Origin: Diphasiastrum complanatum
Taxonomy: Eukaryota > Streptophyta > Lycopodiopsida > Lycopodiales > Lycopodiaceae
Direction: 5' to 3'
DNA: 64,000 nucleotides
NCBI GenBank assembly: GCA_029204225.1
Contig: CM055100.1
Span: 61,997,472 to 62,061,471, forward strand
Numbering within the stretch: position 1 is the stretch's first letter; every line of letters starts with the position of its first letter. Of this stretch, positions 1-11,160 are shown piece after piece. Both the position numbers and the translations under genes were made by a program. A model generated the notes under the pieces. The model saw only the letters and a program-made list of their open reading frames with translations, had not been told where the DNA came from and made no database searches.

Positions 1-824
1 GCACCATTCAAGAAATGGGGAATAGGTTTCGTAGGACCTATCAAGCCAACCACTTGTAAAACCTGTCGTCGTTACATTCTCATTGAAACGAACTATGCTG
101 CCAAGATGGTAGAGGCTGAAGCTACAGTCAAAAACGATGCCAAAACTATGGCAAAGTTTTTGTTTCAAAACATCATTACTCGTTATGAATGTCCCTTAGA
201 ACTTGTAAGTGATAAGGGAACCCATTTACTGAATCAAAACATTGAAGCTATGTTATCATATTTTTCCATCACACATCGTCAATCCTAAAGCAAATGGACT
301 CACCGAGCGAGCTAACGGAATCTTGTGCAAAATTCTGAACAAAGTGACAGAAACCCATTCTTCCAATTGGGATCAGAAGTTACCATCAGTTTTATGGGCA
401 TATCGAACTGCCGAAAAAATTACAACCAGGCAGACTCCATATTACGTTGTATATGGAATGCATGCAATATTACTGATAGAATTTGATAATGAGGAACGAA
501 TGAATGAAAATGATAGCCTTCGAGAGCCAATGATAGCTCTAAAGCAGTTGGAGGAGGACCGCCGCTTAGCATTAATAAAAACTGAATGGGTCCAAAATAA
601 AAAATATATATAATTTTGATCAATCGATCAAAAAGATCAAAATCAAACGTGGAGACTATGTGCTTCTGTATGACAACAGACACATGCTGTTTCTAGGGAA
701 ATTGCACACAAGATGGATGGGACCTTATAAGGTCATTGAAGTCTTTAACAATGGATCGTTACATTTAGCAGATCTCGAAGGACATTTACTTGAGACCCGA
801 GTAAATGGATCAAGAGTACTATGA
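1..824 (+). pseudogene. Ty3/gypsy integrase, 3' part of pol, frameshifted relic
   Basis: Enters from the left edge of the window. Three reading frames must be joined to follow the protein. The first (1 to about 285) holds the integrase core, with GFVGPI near the start and SDKGTHL carrying the second catalytic Asp. The second (about 285-613) holds GLTERANGIL with the catalytic Glu, then WAYRTAEK. The third (639-824) is the C-terminal domain, with KRGDYVLLY and LHTRWMGPYKV. At the first catalytic position the usual ATDY reads ETNY, so Asp is replaced by Asn. Two frameshifts and that substitution mean it cannot encode a working enzyme. Domain order is typical of plant gypsy elements; the missing upstream part would lie outside the window. 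Confidence 0.9.
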
Positions 825-1264
825 CTAATTTCTGAACAAAAATAGTAAGATAAACTTCGCGACTTTCGTGAAGAATGCAAAATATGCGACAATGATTGTT
901 CCATATACGTTTTCAAGACTCACCGTTTTACCTATGCCGAAAAATGCAACACAGTGCATTGATTGCCCTTGTTATATCACTATGCATTATTGTCGAAAAA
1001 CCCGACACTTTTGTTAGCATGTTTGCAATTCACTTGCCATGTCCACTTGCTGTTTTCATTTTCCAAAAAATGTGACACTGTTTGTATTTGTTTCCAACAT
1101 ATAAGAAATATGCGAAAAACTCGACACCTTCACTTGGCGTGTAATTCCCATTGTGTTTAGCAAAAATTGCGACACTATTGGAGAATTTGTTATGTTAGTA
1201 TATCTACCATTTTTAGTAAGCAAAAATTGCAACACATGGTTTTGCGATATTCGGCCAGTTTAGT

Positions 1265-2358
1265 TTGTCAAAAAAGCTATTTACATTTTATACTTTTAGA
1301 ACTTATTTTTTAAAGATTGTACCTTCAATATTAGGAAGACACATTTTATTAAATACTGGTCTACTCTGCCGATATATCATTAACATGCCAAACACTTCAA
1401 ACACTTCTGCTTTTTCGTTCATTCTCACTTCCTCTGTTTCGTTCACGATCGTTAAGCTACTGTTCTTCTTACGATCCAATATGCTTTTGACTACCATCAC
1501 TGATTCTGTTTTCTATCATCGCCATGGCCATTCTTTTGAAAACCCATCCAAAACCAATTTTACCGATTTTCAACCTTTGGCCATTCGAGCTAGAATTGAA
1601 GGACTTCTTCAATTCGATCCATCAGTGATTTTATCAGAGCTATGTCTCAGGAGCTGATTCGAAATGTAAATGAAACAAAGGATGGACACATGTGCATTGT
1701 TGTCCGTAATCATAAAATCATCATCACAAAAGGATTTTATTATCGTGCATTAGGCTTGCCTATGGACGGCACTATTACAGTTACCAAGCCTGATTATATT
1801 ACCCGAAGCGGAGTTTTCCAAGAGGAAACATACCTTGAGAAGAGGGGATATAAATTGTCCTATATTGGAGATCCCAATCTCAAGAGTTTTGTCCGCTTTG
1901 CTCTTGCTTCAATATTCCTATTGGAGCAAGAGTATACAATTTCCAACAAAAATATGGGATGCCTGCTTGGAGCTCTAAATGGAGAGCACATTGCTTTCGG
2001 ACAGATTACTTTTAAGAAATTCTGTAAATTAGTCAAAGATATACAATTTTCCAGACTAGGTTTACAGTTTGGAATATTATGCATGCATGTTGGAATTGTA
2101 TTTGTACAGGAGGATATTAGGATTGCGCCAGTGCTGCCAAAATTAGATCCAACTATTGAGGGTGATTCTCAGATGCGGACACCAAAGGGCAGATTTGATG
2201 CCAGACACTGGAGGCGATGTAGGACCAATCCAATCAATTTGAGAATGAAAATGCATTGCCCAAGCAACAACTCTAGATCCTACAAGCCTCATTATAGGAA
2301 TAAAGACATGCGCGGGCAACTCTTTAAAGCACCAATAAGGAATCGGAAGATCAACTAA
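1265..2358 (+). pseudogene. Unrecognised ORFs downstream of gypsy integrase
   Basis: Two overlapping open frames, 1265-1657 (130 codons) and 1642-2358 (238 codons), sit about 440 bp after the integrase stop and on the same strand. The first ends with a plausible protein stretch (ARIEGLLQFDPSVILSELC). The second begins MSQELIRNVNETKDGH and contains GFYYRALGLP and a hydrophobic stretch near RFALASIFLL. The overlap and change of frame suggest one ORF broken by an indel near 1600-1640. Athila/Tat-type gypsy elements often carry an extra ORF between pol and the 3' LTR, so an accessory retroelement protein is the best guess. I do not recognise a named family. Confidence 0.45.
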
Positions 2359-2603
2359 AAGACTAGCCATAAGTAGTTAAAGGACTCTGTTCTTCAATTG
2401 TAGAGTTCCACAGAGATGCTGTGATGCAGGGGAATATGATATATAAGAAGCATACTAAAGAAGCCATTTTGTGACGAATCAGTGCTGTAGTCACTCTTGG
2501 AGCCTGTGTTTCCCATGGGAGATACAAGATAGATCCATTGGCATGGAAGGGAATTTAAGAGAAAATTATCTAGACCTTCCAGCTGTAGTATTTACAACCC
2601 CAA

Positions 2604-3023
2604 ATGGCTGAGTATGAGAAGCTGAAAGACGAGCTAGAAGAGGCGAAGTACAATTCAAGCCAGATCCAGATTTCTAAGGAAGAGCCGACCCAACACTAGG
2701 ATCAATCTATGCAGATGGATACACCAGCTGCTGATACAATGGAAAAGGCCACCCAAACTGATCTAGTTTTTAGGCAAATACAGAAAGACCAATCAATGTA
2801 GACCGATGCAGATGTCACTGGAAAGCCCAAATCAACTACCGAAGCTATAGCAGAAGTACCATCCGTTGTTGCAGCATTACCAGTAGCAGTGATTCCACAG
2901 CAGAGCGAAGTTACACTAGGCAATAGTGTCAAGAGGAGAAACAAAGGTAGCTTACTCACTGTTAAAGTCAGAATTTCAGACATTCCAGCAAGAACTAACA
3001 AGTTTTTTACCTCTCTTATATAG
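2604..3023 (+). pseudogene. Polar ORF with two internal TAG stops
   Basis: One frame stays coherent from an ATG at 2604 to a TAG at 3021-3023. It starts MAEYEKLKDELEEAKY, a likely coiled coil, and continues with a Gln/Thr/Asp-rich section. It is broken only by TAG at 2697-2699 and 2799-2801. Both stops sit where a Gln codon would fit the composition, as expected from CAG to TAG change. It lies between the 1265-2358 ORFs and the 3291 ORF and is probably part of the same accessory region. No family is recognised. Confidence 0.4.
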
Positions 3024-3290
3024 TCCAGAACTCCAATGGATTATCTTTTTTTACCAAAACTTTTTGGTTACACCAAAGAGCAATGAAAAGTCCTTGGACT
3101 TTTGCCAACCTAAACAGTTTTTGGGCCAAACTACCAACACACCAAAAAGGTGTTTTGTCCTTAGCCATTGTTCAAAATAAGTTCAATGTGCAAACTAACT
3201 CATTCACGTGGTTACAAGATGTTTGTATAGATATGTTTTAACTACCTAAAAACATTCAAAAATAATATTTTTCCTGCTCTAGATGAGTAT

Positions 3291-3878
3291 GTGAATAAGC
3301 TAGAAACAATAAATATTTTTTATGTTAAAGAAATTGTTCCTAGTCCTACACCCATCTCTCCCAGATTTTCAAGACAACTTCTTTTCCCTGATATGTGGGC
3401 AATCTACACAGATTGGGAAACTAACTATTCTCAATACTTGGAAGAAGTAAAAGCAAATAATTTACTTCGATCCGCTAACCCAATAACTAAACCATATTAC
3501 ACATACTGCCATGTAAATATTGCTTCTCTCATTTCCTATGCACTCTTATCCATCCAACAGTTGTACATAAAGTACTCATATGTAGCCCTATCACTAACTG
3601 TTCATTTTTTTGAGATGTCTAAAGTCTTGACTGAGGATAGTTGGTACACTCATCTTGTTAACAATACACTGATTGATAACCCGCTTGGACCATTGGGCAA
3701 TTAAGGAATGGGGGGTTATCTCAACTTATCATTTCAAGAAGATTATATGCAGAGGAACAATTGCTTCCTCGCCACCAAAGGGATGGCACTTGAACAAGTC
3801 AATGCAAAGAACGAAGCCCTAGCAAAGGCAATCTTCCACAGAAAACCAGCTACCAGAAAAAGACAACGAAAAATGTGA
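3291..3878 (+). pseudogene. Unrecognised ORF before the putative 3' LTR
   Basis: A 137-codon open frame (3291-3704) includes FPDMWAIYTDWETNYSQYLE. It is followed in the same frame, after one TAA, by an ATG at 3708 and 56 more codons ending in a basic tail (KPATRKRQRKM) at 3878. The TAA at 3702-3704 may be a read-through mutation or an indel point, because the +1 frame across it is also open for about 40 codons. Same strand as the gypsy relic, so I infer it is the last coding part of that element's accessory region. Function unknown. Confidence 0.35.
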
Positions 3879-3978
3879 GTAGATTGTTTGCGAGCCGCCG
3901 CATAGATGAGGAAGGGGATATGTGGAGGCCTATGATCCCACATTATCCAAGTTAAATATTTTATATTATAAATTTTTC

Positions 3979-4440
3979 AATTTTTGTACATGAAAATATG
4001 CTATAGTGCCTAAATTCATGTAAAGGCCTATTTGCATCTTGTAAATTCATTGTAATTAAGAGCTCGCGACATTTATGAGTGATTTTCTAGAGCGACACAT
4101 TACTTGATTCCAACCAACACCTTAAGGGTTGGCGATCGACGGTTAGGCCGATGTTCATCTCTATAAGGATGACACTATGAGCCATTGTACACATGCAGAG
4201 ATTCAGCTATCAATAGAGAGAAGAAAGCCAGTTTCATAGCTTGTTCATTTCTGTTATCTGTTATAGTTACACTTCTTATTAATTGAGTGAATACACTCTA
4301 AGTTATTATGTAACCGATTTTGATAGACATCTCTTTGCGGCATTCACTCTTCACTTGTACCGAATTCCAGATTTTCTAATGTGGATTTACACGCAATATC
4401 TTGGAGCGACAATTCTAACTAATGTGTGCAGGGAATAAGC
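3979..4440 (+). repeat. Possible 3' LTR of the first gypsy element
   Basis: Follows the last ORF. It contains a promoter-like CTATAAGG near 4161, then a purine-rich transcribed-leader-like section (near 4212) and A+T-rich sequence, a layout common in LTRs. No second copy is present in the window and neither end is defined, so this rests on position and composition only. Confidence 0.3.
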
Positions 4441-6560
4441 TGAAGCCTAAAGCATAACTCTAAATAGAGCTTCTTTTAATTTTGAATGAGCTATGTGTTC
4501 AGATAAAAAACTTAATTGATGTTCTGTTTTGTGTGCTTTCTGTGATAAGAATTCATTCCTTGTGCCTATCGAGAGGAATCAAAGGCCGAATCAAATCTAT
4601 TGTGAAGGATCTTTTTGTTGTTGCTGTCGGATTAATTTGCTTACTATTGTCCTAAGAGGTTGGAAGATAGTATACCCTTCTATACCTTCATACCTTGACC
4701 AAATCGTTTCATCCTTGGTGTTTTTGGACGCCAATGTACTCAATATCTTTGGATAACTAGATTTGTCATTGTAGTATTCTATTTTGAATATTACATCCAC
4801 CATCTATCCATCACCTTTGTACACTTATCGATCTGAAAGACGAGATTTCTCTCTCTCTTGGGGAACAATAAAACCTTTTGTACTACTTAATTCACTAATT
4901 TTATGGAAATCTACAATGACTAGGCTACCACAGCCATGTTGAAATCAATATCGTGTGAATCCAGAGAAAAGCCTATAACAGGCTTTCCATTTTCACAACA
5001 ATAACTTTTTAACTTATAAGGTCCAAAGTTCGCCAGTCTCCTCATGTGAGTATGGCTAGGTCACCTTGAATTTGCCCCCATTTTGATCAAGTTTCATTCA
5101 AAATTTGTACCAAGAGAGAGGTGTGTGTGATAGTTCTCCTCCACTTATAAAATCAGCTGACCGAACTTAGAGTAGAGTTCTCAGACAAAAGCCTTTCCAA
5201 CACTTTGCTTTCCATCTGCTAGGATTATGGCTTGATCTAATCTGTTGCCTATCTCTGAAGAGGATCCTAGTCTTTCCCCTTTGAGGAAAAACTCAACTAT
5301 CACTAGATATCACCCATTCTCAATGAGTTTCAGTTTTGAAGGTAGCCATCCCAAATGAGGATCAACTGCTCCATAGAAGATCTTCTCTAAAATTGCCCTT
5401 TCCAACTTTTGACTTCTTGCTAGATCTGGTGGGCGTTGTTACAAATGAAACTAATCCAAGTAACAGACTAGCCATCCATCCTTTGCAAAAATTGAGTCAT
5501 TTTGTTGACGTTCACGTGCGAGTGCTTGAACTACAAACTAGCCCCACAGATTCTGTAGTCTTCTTTGTTTGATGGTATCAACTTTCAAAATAAGGTTCCT
5601 TCTCGAGCCATCAGCTCCTTGTATCACAAGTAATCATGCGAACTAGGCAAAGCACGAGTACTAAGACTCACCACGAATACATACAAGCAAGACACTCATA
5701 TAGGTTTACTAACAGGTAACAAAGACAAGGTCCCCCTTTGAGATAGCCTTGCCAAAGGACCTTTGCCTAGCCGCGCCCATACAAATCGACCATAGAATCA
5801 GCCCACAGAGAACACCCATCCAACTATCTATGCTTTAATCATTAAGCTAGCACATTGCCTTAGTAATGCCCCACCAAATCTGATCGATAGCCCTTATAGC
5901 TAAATGATTGGCAGCTATCCCACACCGGCAGCTAACCACCCATGCTTTACACCCAAATTTGAGCAGCATCTTTGTATCAATGGTTAACCAGTACAGTTCA
6001 AATATGTCGCCCCACACCCCACAAAGGCATAAGTTGTGCTTTCACCAACCTAATGGCAGCACTCTATCTCATCTGTCCTACGTGCAGACAATGCCAGGCT
6101 TGAACCACAAGAACTGATAGTGCTTACACCTCAACTGTAGCACCTTGACTCATCAAGTCCCCCATTCTGTCAACCACCTCAACCATGAACGCACCTGTGC
6201 TTACACTGTGGGCAACACATTGCACAACAATTGTCTTGATGAACTCCAAACAATGGCCATTTTTGTGAGATCCACATAGTTGACCGACTAGTCGGCTCTG
6301 ATACGCGTAGACATCCTAAAAAGAGCTGGGAACCACGACTTAGCTTTTCAGCTTTCAACTCTTGTTGTCTGAACCCACTTGACATACAATGGTCCTGACG
6401 ACATACTATTGGCTTCCCAAGATACGACCCTTAGCTAAGTGCTAAATCAAAAAGATTTGAAGCGGCCTTACAATTGGCATTTTTACCGAACATTGAAACC
6501 CATAAGGTAATCAAAGCCAATTTGAGAATAATCCCACTTTATTAATAAATCTGAGAAGGT
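4441..6560. other. Unassigned sequence, no gene recognised
   Basis: Contains only short unrelated open frames of about 60-80 codons on both strands with no recognisable domain. No repeat pair, RNA gene or transposon end was identified by eye. Confidence 0.5.
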
Positions 6561-7215
6561 TACATTTCTAGTGTGTGACCAACCCTAAACTCCGGGGTGC
6601 TGGCATGCCAAGGCAGGTGCCAGAACAACATTCCAGCAAGGGAAGCTAAGACTTGGTTTGAGCTCACCCTGAGTCGCAACCCGCATCCCCCTATAGTTCT
6701 GGTGGGATTCGCCACCTCCCCTCATACCAAGTGCTCTGTCCAAGCTGGTAAAGCACGTTTTCCCTCTCTAGGATTCTCTCTCTCTCTCTAGAAATTTATT
6801 TTCTCTCTCTAGAATTTATTGATCCTCAGACTTCCTTTAATCATGCCTAGATCGTGTGAGGTGATTGCACATTGATCTGAGCTCTCTGGACTTCGTTAGA
6901 TCCAATCAAAGTTTTTCAGCTATAGGAAATTGGCGCTGGCTGGATTCTGGTCATAGTGGCGCCAGTGGCACCAAGAGTTGCAGTGGCGCTGCTGGCACGG
7001 GGAATAATGCTGGCGCTAGTGGCACCGAGAGTAAAGCTTGCACATGGTGGCATGTGCTTCAACACTTGGACGGTGGATCCGATAGTTATAGAAGGCACTT
7101 GTGAGGAAGCAGAGGCAAGTGGGTGAAACAATCTCGCTGCGTACTCGACGACGACTCTGGGATGTGGTTGCCTAGTGGGATAATTCGGTTGTGCTAGACC
7201 ATAGATACATAACAT
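6561..7215. repeat. CT-rich tract and GGCGC-rich imperfect repeats
   Basis: A pyrimidine-rich stretch (6769-6812) with repeated CTCTCTCTAGAA units is followed by several imperfect copies of a TGGCGC(T/C)AGTGGCACC unit between about 6927 and 7035. A TTGGCGCTGG at about 6926 weakly resembles the primer-binding site of plant gypsy elements, but no LTR pair or gag follows on the plus strand. Confidence 0.35.
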
Positions 7216-7908
7216 GAATTTAACACGAAACCCGTAAATCTTATTTTCTAGATATGTGACAACTTAGGATGACAAAGGCAGCCTACAACAAACTACTATT
7301 TGGTATTACTCTTGATGGCTCTCTCAATCTCTTCAAAAATCGTATTGTACTAGTCATAAGGCTGCACAGTTCTCTTATCTAACTCATAGTTAGATTCTAG
7401 CAGATGGTGTAGGATCTGTGAGAAGATCCGCTCCTTCTTGAGGTTCCCAACCATCAAGAAGTTGTTCAGAAGGGCGACAAGCAGGGTAGGATCACAGATG
7501 GCTTCCAGCAAGTAGCCATCATTGGTGTGGTATTGGTTGATTTGTGTATCAACAAAAGGCTTGATGACAACTTTGACCTGTTTGTGGGATGGAGTTGGAC
7601 ACAATGTCTACGACAGCAAGAATGGTCTCAGTGACCCGCACCTTGTGTACTACCCCTTGGAAATTGATATAAAATTGTGCCTTGGCCTCATTCCAGGTAC
7701 TGAAGGCCATATTGATGAGCTACATACTTATTTTATTTGAGAAGGTCTTATCATGGATCCCCATCGCCTTGAGCAGTGGCTCGGCGAGGTTCATCCATTT
7801 AGCCACCCTGCTTGTTCTAAGAAGCGCCATGATGTCCGTTGAGGTTGGGACATCACGGAGAACAACAGATCGAGGTGAAACACTGGTATCTGACTCAGTG
7901 GAAGACAT
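7200..7908 (-). pseudogene. Unrecognised, gag-like ORF relic
   Basis: Reads leftward from an ATG at 7908. It begins MSSTESDTSVSPRS, followed by STDIMALLRTSRVAKWMNL. After a stop near 7720 the same frame resumes (AFSTWNEAKAQFYINFQG), then shifts frame near 7590 into a section with GYLLEAICDPTLLVALLNNF. The joined product would be roughly 180-230 residues. Its lack of catalytic motifs and its position about 0.8 kb from a gypsy integrase on the same strand suggest a retroelement structural or accessory protein, but no family is recognised and the association is inferred. Confidence 0.35.
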
Positions 7909-7989
7909 GATAAAAACTGAGAACGAAAGAGTGGAAAGTATATCAAAAAGTTGTGTGAAAGTTTTAAAAAAGTTTTGTCATGGAAAAAA

Positions 7990-8719
7990 TTTGCTTCGCT
8001 AGCACAAGTGAGAAATGAATTCGAAATCAGCCCTGTATAGGCTAATTTGGAGGGTTAGACAAAGTACTAGTTTGGTGCATCATTTTTGAACAAAAATTTG
8101 CAAGCATGTTCAATACTATGAAAATAGCTTTTAGAATTCTCGATGAAGGTTTTTGGCCAATAGGGTAGCTCAACGAAGGTTCTATATGTCTCAATCCTCG
8201 CCTAAGTGCATCCTTCGCCTAAGTATTGCATTTAATGATTCTTTTTGGGGTTTCAACCTATGCCATCAACCTAATTTTGGTGTTCTGAGTCCATCTGTGA
8301 GGTCAACAAGGTTCATAATGAGTGTAGCATGCTCGGCAAAGTTTCCCAATGTGGCATATCTCTAAACTCTCGCCTAGCTTCAAAACATGTACTTTCTGTC
8401 AAAACCACCTTCGCCCAACTCAACATAGGAAGATTTGAGATGGATGTATCATTTGGCAACTCGGTTCATATGACTGTTTGTTCAAGATCTAATTAAAATA
8501 GTGAATTTTTTAGTCATTTTCCATCAAAGATTGAGTCCTAAAAATATTTTCTTTTTCTCTTTTTCTGGTCTGATGACTTTCTTGACATTTGTTCATCATT
8601 CTTGTTTTTTTTCTTAATTTTTAATTTTATTTTTTTAAATATTGTCTTCTCCAAAAAGAATCAACAAGTAATGAAAAACAACAAAATTGTAAAACAACAA
8701 AAGTAAAAATGAGTAGATC
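7990..8719. other. Unassigned A+T-rich sequence
   Basis: No coherent open frame, repeat pair or RNA gene seen. It lies between the 7200-7908 ORF relic and the end of the minus-strand integrase relic, so it may be the decayed 3' end of that gypsy element. Confidence 0.4.
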
Positions 8720-9990
8720 TTCAATCACGCTGCAGATGTGGCTACCAAAATTTGTGTAATCGGCTGCCATTTATTGGGGTATCAAATCTTCTACCATCTA
8801 GGTGTTCCAAAATAATTGCTTCATACGATAATACCTCTTTACCTCTGTATGGTCCTTCACTTGTAAATTTCAATTTTCTTTTGATCAATTTTGTCTTGTA
8901 CATCAAAGCTAGATCTCCTTTCTTTAGATCTTTTTATGTGATCGATGATCATGCCATGCCTTGCGATGAGCTTTCTCTATTGCAAATTTATGGACTGCCA
9001 TCAATATGGGTTCACAAAGTTTATGCAAAGCTTCATGACACAGTTGTAAAGATTTAACATCATCCAACCATTCAGTTGTTGCTATGTGTAAAGATGGTAT
9101 TAAAAATTTGATCGACATAACGACATCTTGTGACCATAAAAGTTGAAATGGTGTCTAGTTCATACTAACTTTATAAGGTGTTCTGAATGCCCATAATGCT
9201 ACATGAAGTTTATGTTCCCAATCAAAATGACTTGCTTCCACTATCTTTGTCATAATACTGTAAAGAATCTTATTGGAAAATTTTGCTTGTCCATTACCTC
9301 TTGGATAATACTAGAGAGTACTAAATTGATGAATAGCAAAAAAGTCCTCCAATAGATACTTTATTGTTTCATTGACAAAATGTGTTCCACGATTACTCAC
9401 GATCTCGACAAGACACCCAAATATAACAACGATATTCTCATATAAGGTCTTAGTAGTAGTCTTTGCATCGGCAACACGAACTGCTCTTGCTTCAACCCAC
9501 TTGGTCATATAATCTGTCGCTACGATAATGTACCTGACACGAGTACCTCTTGCCATAAGATGAATAGGACCAACATAATCAAGTCCCCATTTCTCAAATG
9601 GTACTTGTGCCAAAACCGGATGTAAAGGCTCATAGTTCTGCTTCGTAGGGCGACGTGCTCGTTGACATACATCACATGACTGATTATATTTCTCTGTATT
9701 TTTATGAAGTGTAGGCCAACAACATCCTGATTGCAAAATTTTTCGAACAGTAGTATCAGATGAAGAATGTCCTCCTCCCATTCCATCATGTGAAAACATG
9801 ATTAGATCATGCACTTCATGTGGCAATACACATCTTCTCATAATATCATCAACTCCACGACGATACATTTGACCTGCAATCAATTAATAAGGTTGTGCCT
9901 TAACAATCACTCGCTTTTGTTGATCTTTGGTCAGAGATTCATCAAATTGTCCTAACATCAAGTCTATCCTAGCAAAACATAGAGCTTATG
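8720..9990 (-). pseudogene. Ty3/gypsy integrase relic
   Basis: Reads leftward. 9990-9885 holds the last part of the RNase H/integrase linker, with a stop just before IAGQMYRRG. 9883-9311 is a 190-codon open frame with the zinc-binding part (CDVCQRARRPTKQNYEPL), GLDYVGPIHLM and ATDYMTKWVEA with the first catalytic Asp. Beyond 9311 the protein continues through GNGQAKFSNKIL, WAFRTPYK and a C-terminal segment to about 8720, with further stops. Two catalytic residues are altered: SDRGTHF reads SNRGTHF (Asp to Asn) and GQAE reads GQAK (Glu to Lys). Inactive, but the family assignment is clear. Confidence 0.9.
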
Positions 9991-11160
9991 GATGAAAAAT
10001 GTTTTCTTACTCTTTCATAGAACACATTTCAATAATGACTTCAATACAATGCTAGTAAGGTGCTTGGCTTCAAAACTATTTTTAGATTTGGCTAGCAATT
10101 AGTAAGTCGAAAAAATGGGAGACAATTCATTCTCTAATCAAACATACAACATTTGTTATACCACTGCTATAATAAAAAAATGGAGCTCCCTTATTGTGCT
10201 AATACAAAATGATTCACTACCAATCGCCACCTATTTGTATGATTTAAGTGAATGCAAGTACGAGATTTAGGCCGTAACCAACATATGGATGATGGACTCA
10301 AAATAGTATGTAAGAGAAAGCAATGACGACTTAATCTTTCAAGATTCGGTTAGCTTTCCACAAAAACCCGATTTCCTAAACTCTTGTAAAAACATGATTC
10401 ATACCATAAGTGATTATAATGACAATATCCCACCATAGTTCAATTGAAAGGAAGAGCTTACGAAAAAACTTCATAAAATTGAAACGAATATGAATTACGT
10501 CAGTGTGTCATTATGTCGCCAGAATGTGTGAAAGTCCTAGTCATGGCTGCACCTCAGTTCCATGTCGTATTGTTCTTGAAACCCGATTTGACATTGGCTT
10601 ACACCATGATAGATCACATGTAGAAACATACAGTAACAAAAAATTGTAGATAGGTCAAATCAGATGCAACAAAGGTGATTTCCATAGGTAGGCACAGATC
10701 ACACAGGCTCCAATCGAGCTAGGGTAGGGCCAAGTAGCAAATGAACAAGAAAATACAAGCTATTTGCAGGCAACAAAGCGGAGACATGCCATTTTTTAGG
10801 TAGGCCGCAGTTGAAACAGGCCTAAACAAGGGTAGGCATGCCACAATTAGGGTTTATTCCACTATAAGTGGCCACAAACAGTCGTAGAACAGGTCTGAAA
10901 TAGAGATCAAAGGGCCGCTACAAAGAAATGAGGCCATAGACGGAGATCAGAGGCCTAGTTTGCTTGTTTTTTTTCATAAAGTTGGATAGTAGGCGACTGT
11001 AAAACACCATGTAGAGCTTGTAAAGAGGTGAATCAAAGTCTTTTGAAGCTATCCTTGAAGTTAGAGCCAAAAATTCCAGCAATTGAGCTTGTAGGAAGTC
11101 CAAGAAATTGCAAAAAATGACGAATTTTGGGAGGTGGATCTCTCTAAATCCATAAGGAGA
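9991..11160. other. Unassigned, possibly decayed retroelement
   Basis: No reverse transcriptase or RNase H motifs follow the integrase relic upstream on the minus strand. Short repeats of a GTAGGCCGCAG/GGTAGGCATGCC type occur at 10690-10850. Nothing else is recognised. Confidence 0.4.

Noticed and set aside
6926-6945. TTGGCGCTGG as a gypsy primer-binding site
   Set aside because: Only about six bases match, no LTR pair was found and no plus-strand gag follows.
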